Assembly (NCBI GenBank): GCA_021778975.1
Contig: JAJYBO010000061.1
Location: 1 to 10,670, forward strand
DNA from: Deltaproteobacteria bacterium
Lineage (GTDB): Bacteria; Desulfobacterota; Desulfobacteria; Desulfobacterales; Desulfatirhabdiaceae
Length of the DNA: 10,670 nt
Reading direction: 5' to 3'
A program made the translations under genes and the position numbers. Position 1 is the stretch's first letter, and each line of letters opens with the position of its first letter. Of the stretch, positions 6,874-10,670 are shown in pieces. The notes under the pieces were generated by a model. The model saw only the letters and a list, made by a program, of their open reading frames with translations. It did no database searches and was not told the DNA's origin.

Positions 6874-7089
6874 ATGACATCTGCATCGCCATATAAAAAA
6901 AAACGTCAGGCAGCCAAAGAAATCCCCTGTGCATGCTGCGGAAAGCTCCCCCCTTTCTGCTGGAGATGCCGCTGCGGTTTCGCCATCTGTCAGGAGTGCA
7001 TGGATCACAATTTCTGGGGGATGACCTGCAACGGCATTACCTGGGAGTGTCCGGATTGCGGATCTCAAAACGGTTTTGGGAACCAGTAA
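6874..7089 (+). CDS. Cysteine-rich small protein, probable zinc binder, unknown function
   Basis: A 71-residue protein with 11 cysteines, at residues 19, 21, 22, 29, 32, 34, 39, 42, 52, 59 and 62. They form several CxxC pairs: C19-C22, C29-C32, C39-C42 and C59-C62. This suggests two zinc sites in a RING-like or double zinc-ribbon fold. The lysine-rich N-terminus (KKKRQAAK) and lack of a signal peptide fit a cytoplasmic protein, possibly one that contacts nucleic acid or another protein. The C-terminal WECPDCGSQNGFGNQ resembles an ordinary zinc-ribbon knuckle. I chose ATG 6874; the frame stays open to TTG 6853, which overlaps the lipoprotein stop as TTGA, so translational coupling from that TTG is a real alternative. 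It is probably co-transcribed with the lipoprotein gene and is convergent with the VanX-type gene. The function is unknown. Confidence 0.72.
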   Translation: MTSASPYKKKRQAAKEIPCACCGKLPPFCWRCRCGFAICQECMDHNFWGMTCNGITWECPDCGSQNGFGNQ

Positions 7090-7113
7090 AGACAACGCAG
7101 GGTGCAACCGATT

Positions 7114-7126
7114 TAGAGTCACTCTA
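7114..7126. repeat. Short perfect inverted repeat between convergent genes
   Basis: TAGAGT-C-ACTCTA, with CCG at 7108-7110 and CGG at 7127-7129 extending the symmetry. It spans the stop codon of the VanX-type gene and sits in the 29-nt gap between convergent genes. The 1-nt centre means only a short stem of about 4 pairs could form, so a terminator role is doubtful. Confidence 0.25.
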
Positions 7127-7817
7127 CGGGGAAATTGAACCAGGTGTTTGGGAACGGCTCGTTGAGCAGCGTGAAATGCCACCACTCCCTGTCATAAGGG
7201 GCAAAACCATTTTCTTTCATCAGCACCTGAAGCAGCATCCGGTGGCTGCGCTGTGATGCCGTCATATGAGGGTTGTCCGGCCAGGATTCCGGGCCGAAAA
7301 AATCGAACCCCGTCCCCATATCCAGTTCTTTGTGGGTATTGTCGTTCAGGGAAATGATGGTCAAATCAACGGTGCTGCCCCGACTGTGACCGGATTTTTC
7401 CGCAATATAACCGTCGGAAAACAGATTTTTCTTATCTACCTTCGGATAATACGCCTGCTTCATCCGGATATCACCGATATCTTTGGCCCAGCGTACAAAA
7501 TTATCCACCGCCTGTTGCGGCCGATAGGCGTCAAACACTTTCAGTCCCAATCCAAAAGGTTTCAGCGCCATTTCCACCCTCTTCAACGCTTCGGCAGCCG
7601 GTCGAGTGATGATACATCGGAATGCCCGATATCCGTCAATGGGATGCCCGATAAAATTGTTGCTCGACGCATATCGGAGTTCAGCGGCAATATCCGGCGC
7701 CACATTGTTCAGATACACAAAACCATCCGGCAGATTTGCATTCTGGGCGAATACCAGTGCCGCCGGAACAAACCACAGCCATATCAGTGAAATGGATACC
7801 TTTGCTGCGCGATTCAT
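7119..7817 (-). CDS. Exported D-alanyl-D-alanine dipeptidase (VanX/DdpX type, peptidase M15D)
   Basis: A zinc peptidase that splits the D-Ala-D-Ala dipeptide. Using the ATG at 7817 it is 232 residues. A signal peptide is evident: MNRAAK, a hydrophobic core at about 7-22, and a likely cut after A24 (ALVFA|QNAN), so the enzyme acts in the periplasm. Catalytic features are complete: YRP with R99 (transition-state arginine), SGHSRGSTVD at 142-151 giving zinc ligands H144 and D151, and EWWHF at 211-215 with E211 as general base and H214 as third zinc ligand. The start is fixed by AGGAG (7823-7827) 5 nt upstream; the frame extends to 7847 but that longer start lacks a ribosome site and would spoil the signal peptide. 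It is the last gene of the minus-strand operon. No vanHA, ddl or regulator gene is nearby, so a resistance role is unlikely; D-Ala recovery from wall or scavenged peptides fits better. Confidence 0.92.
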   Translation of the reverse strand: MNRAAKVSISLIWLWFVPAALVFAQNANLPDGFVYLNNVAPDIAAELRYASSNNFIGHPIDGYRAFRCIITRPAAEALKRVEMALKPFGLGLKVFDAYRPQQAVDNFVRWAKDIGDIRMKQAYYPKVDKKNLFSDGYIAEKSGHSRGSTVDLTIISLNDNTHKELDMGTGFDFFGPESWPDNPHMTASQRSHRMLLQVLMKENGFAPYDREWWHFTLLNEPFPNTWFNFPVE

Positions 7818-7863
7818 AAGATCTCCTGCATACGACAACCTCACCATTCATGAACTCTGGGTT

Positions 7864-9000
7864 TCAGAGACTGTGCAGACGGATGATTTCCAGAACCAGT
7901 TCCGCGGTTTCCACCATGTCGCTTAAGCTCACGGATTCCCGGACCGTGTGCATGTCGCGCATACCGGTTCCTAAAACGCCGGTCATGATGCCTTTCGAAA
8001 AAAAGACGTTGGCGTCCGCACCGCCGCCGGTCGTTCTGGGTTTGAGCGTTCTGCCCAGATTTTGCGCCGCTTTTACAGCCAGAGTGACCACCGGATGATC
8101 TTCGGGAATATGGGTACAGGCAAAGTCGGGATCAACAACAACCTTCAGCCGTGGGCTGCCGGCTTCGGAGGACTGGGGTTTAAAGTCCTGGACAGCGGTT
8201 TCAAAAGCGGTGACAATGGTTTGTGTCAGATTGGCCAGTTTTTGCGGATCATGGCTTCGAACTTCCCCCTTGACCGTAACCTGACCGGGAATGATATTGG
8301 TGGCAATCCCGCCTTGAATGACGCCGATATTGCAGGTGGTTTCTTGATCTATGCGACCCAGCGTCAACCCGGCAATGGCTTTACTGGCAATGGCGATGGC
8401 GTTAATGCCTTTTTCTGGCGCCGCGCCGGCATGGGCGTCCTTCCCGTTAATGACAAATTCTATATGATTGGCGCCCGGCGCCCGGTTGACAATCCCCGTG
8501 GTATCAGTCGTATCCAGAACATAGCCGAATCTGGCCTTGAGACGATCAATATCCAGATTTTTAGCCCCCAGCAGCCCGACTTCTTCACAAATGGTTATGA
8601 CAACTTCCAATGGGGCATGAGACAGGCGCTCCTCGTGAAGTACGGTCAGCACTTCGATCAGAACGGCAATTGCGCTTTTGTCATCGGCGCCCAGAATTGT
8701 CGTACCATCGCTGGTAAAAATGCCGTTTTTGCATTGCGGTTTAATTCCGTTTCCGGGTTCCACCGTATCCATGTGGGCGCACAGCATCATTGTCGGCGCA
8801 TCCGCATTGCCCACGAATCTGGCAATCAGATTTCCGGTATCGCCGCCAACGGCGGCGCCTGCATGATCAATGAAGGTTTCGGCGCCCATAGCTTCCAGAA
8901 CATTCTGTAATTCATTACAAATTTGCGCCTCGCGCCGGGAGACACTGTCAATCTTTACGAGTCGGGTAAATGTTTCCGCCAATCTGTCGGGACGAATCAT
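7864..9000 (-). CDS. M20 family zinc peptidase (peptidase T-like)
   Basis: A 378-residue cytoplasmic di-zinc aminopeptidase of the M20 family, closest in style to the tripeptidase/PepT-like branch. The metal site is intact: AHMDTV at 75-80 gives H76 and D78, GADDKSA at 104-110 gives bridging D106, CEEVGLLGAKN at 138-148 gives general base E139 and ligand E140, D163 (VLDTTD) is the next ligand, and H351 in MRDMHTVRES is the last. The M20 dimerisation domain should lie at about residues 175-290, beginning near HIEFVINGKDAHAG. There is no signal peptide. AAAGGAG (9007-9013) lies 6 nt before the ATG at 9000. Neighbours are the DUF711 gene 43 nt upstream and the VanX-type gene 46 nt downstream, all one strand. 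Peptide substrate specificity cannot be told from the sequence; acetyl-amino-acid deacylase activity is an alternative within M20. Confidence 0.93.
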   Translation of the reverse strand: MIRPDRLAETFTRLVKIDSVSRREAQICNELQNVLEAMGAETFIDHAGAAVGGDTGNLIARFVGNADAPTMMLCAHMDTVEPGNGIKPQCKNGIFTSDGTTILGADDKSAIAVLIEVLTVLHEERLSHAPLEVVITICEEVGLLGAKNLDIDRLKARFGYVLDTTDTTGIVNRAPGANHIEFVINGKDAHAGAAPEKGINAIAIASKAIAGLTLGRIDQETTCNIGVIQGGIATNIIPGQVTVKGEVRSHDPQKLANLTQTIVTAFETAVQDFKPQSSEAGSPRLKVVVDPDFACTHIPEDHPVVTLAVKAAQNLGRTLKPRTTGGGADANVFFSKGIMTGVLGTGMRDMHTVRESVSLSDMVETAELVLEIIRLHSL

Positions 9001-9006
9001 CGCTAT

Positions 9007-9032
9007 CTCCTTTGTGTGGTTGCCCTTTGTGT
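9007..9032 (-). repeat. 9-nt direct repeat containing the M20 Shine-Dalgarno
   Basis: On the minus strand ACACAAAGG occurs twice (plus-strand 9009-9017 and 9024-9032). The copy nearer the gene continues into AG to make the AAAGGAG ribosome site; the other copy continues GC. It could be a small duplication or a second ribosome-binding or protein-binding site. Confidence 0.35.
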
Positions 9033-9043
9033 ACGACGATCTA

Positions 9044-10417
9044 TCAGTTGTTCATACTCTGAATCGGCGCCGGAATCAAGCCACCCATACGGATGAAGGG
9101 ATTGTCACCAACGGCGTTATTGACAGGCATGATTACGGACTGCCCCAGAAGTCCTCCAAAGAAGGCGCTGTCACCCGCTTTTTTTCCCGGAACCGGTATC
9201 AGTCTGGCCGCAGTGGTCTTTTTATTGATCACCCCAATGGCCATTTCGTCGGCAATGATGGCAGCGATGGTTTCCTCGGAAGTATCACCGGGGATCGCCA
9301 CCATATCCAGCCCTACCGAGCACACGCTGGTCATGGCTTCGAGCTTTTCGATGGTAAGCTGTCCCGATCTGGCGGCGGCTTCAATATTGAGATCTTCACT
9401 GACCGGAATAAACGCACCGCTAAGCCCCCCGACATGAGAGCTGGCAAACGCCCCGCCTTTCTTGACGGCGTCATTCAGCATGGCCAGCGCCGCTGTAGAA
9501 CCGGGAACGCCGATATTTTTCAACCCGAGACTTTGAAAAATCTCTCCGACACTATCGCCCACATTGGGGGTGGGCGCCAGGCTCAGATCTACCACCCCAA
9601 AGCGGATCCCCAGTACCGATGCCACCTCACGGCCAATCAATTCGCCCACGCGGGTCACCTTGTACGCCGTGTGTTTGATGATTTCCGAAAGCTGTCCCAA
9701 ATCGAGCCGGGCGTCTGCGGCAAGCGCTCTGTCAATGGCTTTTTTGACCACGCCGGGGCCGCTGACACCAACATTGATGACCGCATCCGCCTCGCCAACG
9801 CCCAGATAAGCGCCTGCCATAAACGGAATATCTTCCGGAATATTGGCGAATACGCACAACTTGGCGCATGCCAGACCATCCTGATGCGCCGTCCGCCGGG
9901 CAGCTTCACGAATGATTTTTCCCATCAGCAGCACCGCATCCATATTGATACCGGCGCGAGTTGATGCAACGTTGACGGACGCACACACCCGCTCCGTTTC
10001 CGCCAGCGCTTGCGGGATGGCTTCGATCAATGCCCGATCCCCCCGCGCAATGCCTTTTTGCACCAGAGCGGTAAACCCACCGATAAAATCCACATGAACC
10101 GATACCGCCGCATCATTTAGAACTTTGGCGACTTCCACCAGTTGTTCGGATGAAAATGGCGCGCCGGCTACCGCCATGGGGCTGATGGATATCCGTTTGT
10201 TCACCACCGGGATACCGTACTTGTCACCGATCTGGTCACAAACGCGCACCAGATTGGCAGCCAGACCGGTGATTCGGGAATATATCCTGTCCTTGAACCG
10301 ATCAATATCGTGGCTGACGCAGTCCAGGAGGTTGATTCCCAGGGTCACCGTCCGCACATCCAGGTGTTCATTCTGGAGCATCTCCAGGGTGGATACAATT
10401 TCACTTGTACTCAGCAT
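9044..10417 (-). CDS. PFL family protein (DUF711 / UPF0210)
   Basis: A 457-residue protein of the DUF711/UPF0210 family, which has solved structures related to the pyruvate formate-lyase fold but no established reaction. Recognisable family blocks are the N-terminal NEHLDVRTVTLGINLLDC (16-33), YGIPVVNKRISISP (67-80), the middle STRAGINMDAVLLMG, SGPGVVKKAID, then LSLAPTPNVGDSVGEI, and the C-terminal GDSAFFGGLLGQSVIMPVN. Length is standard and no signal peptide is seen, so it should be cytoplasmic. I chose ATG 10417, with GAGGA (10423-10427) 5 nt upstream; the frame also starts at 10432, but that start lacks a ribosome site and would contain the GAGGA inside its own coding sequence. In many bacteria the gene follows a small ACT-domain gene; here the preceding gene is an ATP-binding regulator instead. 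It leads into M20 and VanX-type peptidase genes, hinting at peptide or amino-acid metabolism. Confidence 0.9.
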   Translation of the reverse strand: MLSTSEIVSTLEMLQNEHLDVRTVTLGINLLDCVSHDIDRFKDRIYSRITGLAANLVRVCDQIGDKYGIPVVNKRISISPMAVAGAPFSSEQLVEVAKVLNDAAVSVHVDFIGGFTALVQKGIARGDRALIEAIPQALAETERVCASVNVASTRAGINMDAVLLMGKIIREAARRTAHQDGLACAKLCVFANIPEDIPFMAGAYLGVGEADAVINVGVSGPGVVKKAIDRALAADARLDLGQLSEIIKHTAYKVTRVGELIGREVASVLGIRFGVVDLSLAPTPNVGDSVGEIFQSLGLKNIGVPGSTAALAMLNDAVKKGGAFASSHVGGLSGAFIPVSEDLNIEAAARSGQLTIEKLEAMTSVCSVGLDMVAIPGDTSEETIAAIIADEMAIGVINKKTTAARLIPVPGKKAGDSAFFGGLLGQSVIMPVNNAVGDNPFIRMGGLIPAPIQSMNN

Positions 10418-10442
10418 AGTTATCCTCGTCATATGGTTACGA

Positions 10443-10670
10443 TCAGCGCATCAGTTCCAGGCGGAACATACCGGCCTCATAAGAAAAACGGGGTTCTTTC
10501 TTCCCCGATTTAAGACATTCCGAAATAATTTTCAGCGTACCACTTCCCCAATTCTCGAATAAACCCATTAGATAAAAAATCTTGGCGATCAGGCGATTTC
10601 CGGGTCTCGAAGGATGCACTTTTTTGAGGCGTTCAATCGTGATGGTGGGTTCAAAAAGATGCGCTGGATT
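10443..10670 (-). CDS. AlbA/Schlafen-type ATP-binding regulator (COG2865), C-terminal 75 residues
   Basis: The minus-strand frame is open from the right edge to a TGA at 10443-10445. The 75 residues match the C-terminal part of COG2865 proteins (an AlbA_2/Schlafen DNA-binding domain followed by an HATPase_c_4 domain, often annotated as a putative transcriptional regulator or 'RecG-like helicase'). Diagnostic blocks are NPAHLFEPTITIERLKKVHP (1-20), NRLIAKIFYLMG (25-36), ENWGSGTLKII (39-49) and a final GMFRLELMR strand. In the family the usual wording is close to HPS-x-x-R-N-x-L-I-A and E-x-W-G-S-G. The rest of the gene, with the DNA-binding domain, lies outside the window. It ends 25 nt before the DUF711 start, so it is probably first in the same transcript and may regulate it. 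The family assignment rests on these C-terminal blocks only. Confidence 0.78.
   Translation of the reverse strand, partial: NPAHLFEPTITIERLKKVHPSRPGNRLIAKIFYLMGLFENWGSGTLKIISECLKSGKKEPRFSYEAGMFRLELMR

Noticed and set aside
7108..7129. Bidirectional terminator between the convergent genes
   Set aside because: The inverted repeat has a 1-nt centre, so only a weak short stem can form, and no T-run flanks it.
7119..7817. Vancomycin resistance cluster
   Set aside because: Only the VanX-type enzyme is present; vanH, vanA/ddl and vanRS are absent, and the protein is exported.
8062..8910. A 282-codon plus-strand frame opposite the M20 gene
   Set aside because: It is a shadow of the M20 peptidase, with no motif and no ribosome site.
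8870..9964. A 364-codon plus-strand frame spanning the M20 and DUF711 genes
   Set aside because: It is antisense to two intact, motif-complete genes, has no recognisable domain, is rich in R, H and G as shadow frames tend to be, and crosses their intergenic gap.
1..10670. CRISPR array, transposon ends, phage genes, tRNA or rRNA
   Set aside because: Reading both strands showed no regularly spaced repeats, no transposase, integrase or phage gene, no tRNA-like cloverleaf and no rRNA-like stretch.
10443..10670. RecG helicase
   Set aside because: The C-terminal blocks fit the COG2865 regulator type that is often mislabelled as RecG-like; no helicase motif is visible in the fragment.

Overview
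The window looks like chromosomal DNA from a Gram-negative bacterium of moderate GC, most likely a Desulfobacterota (Desulfobacterales-like) sulfate reducer. That placement is inferred from protein style: a threonine synthase with an N-terminal zinc ribbon, the form of the amino-acid ABC permeases, a secreted VanX-type peptidase and a lipoprotein. No marker gene in the window proves it. Coding density is high. The largest non-coding gaps are 1920-2046 and 6279-6394. I see no tRNA, rRNA, CRISPR array, transposase, integrase or phage gene.

Layout. (A) 1-1919, minus strand: serS followed by thrC, overlapping by 4 nt (ATGA); thrC runs off the left edge. (B) 1920-2046: divergent promoter region. 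(C) 2047-6278, plus strand: 5-formyltetrahydrofolate cyclo-ligase, then permease, ATPase and permease of a polar amino-acid ABC importer, then a membrane-anchored alpha/beta hydrolase placed 1 nt after the second permease. No substrate-binding protein gene is present. (D) 6318-7089, plus strand: a good sigma70-like promoter, a small lipoprotein of unknown function and a 71-residue protein with 11 cysteines. (E) 7119-10670, minus strand, convergent with D: transcription runs from the C-terminal end of an AlbA/Schlafen-type ATP-binding regulator (cut by the right edge), through a DUF711/UPF0210 'PFL family' protein and an M20 peptidase, to an exported VanX-type D-Ala-D-Ala dipeptidase. The gaps are only 25, 43 and 46 nt, so this is probably one operon.

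How the genes may fit together. Blocks A and C centre on amino acids and one-carbon units: seryl-tRNA charging, threonine synthesis, folate salvage and amino-acid uptake. Block E centres on small peptides: a periplasmic D,D-dipeptidase and a cytoplasmic M20 peptidase, with two proteins whose role in the cell is unknown. Most genes are recognisable housekeeping or accessory types. The least understood parts are the DUF711/M20/VanX operon, the cysteine-rich mini-protein with its lipoprotein neighbour, and a hairpin that would bury the start codon of the second permease. I did not find evidence for a wholly new large system.
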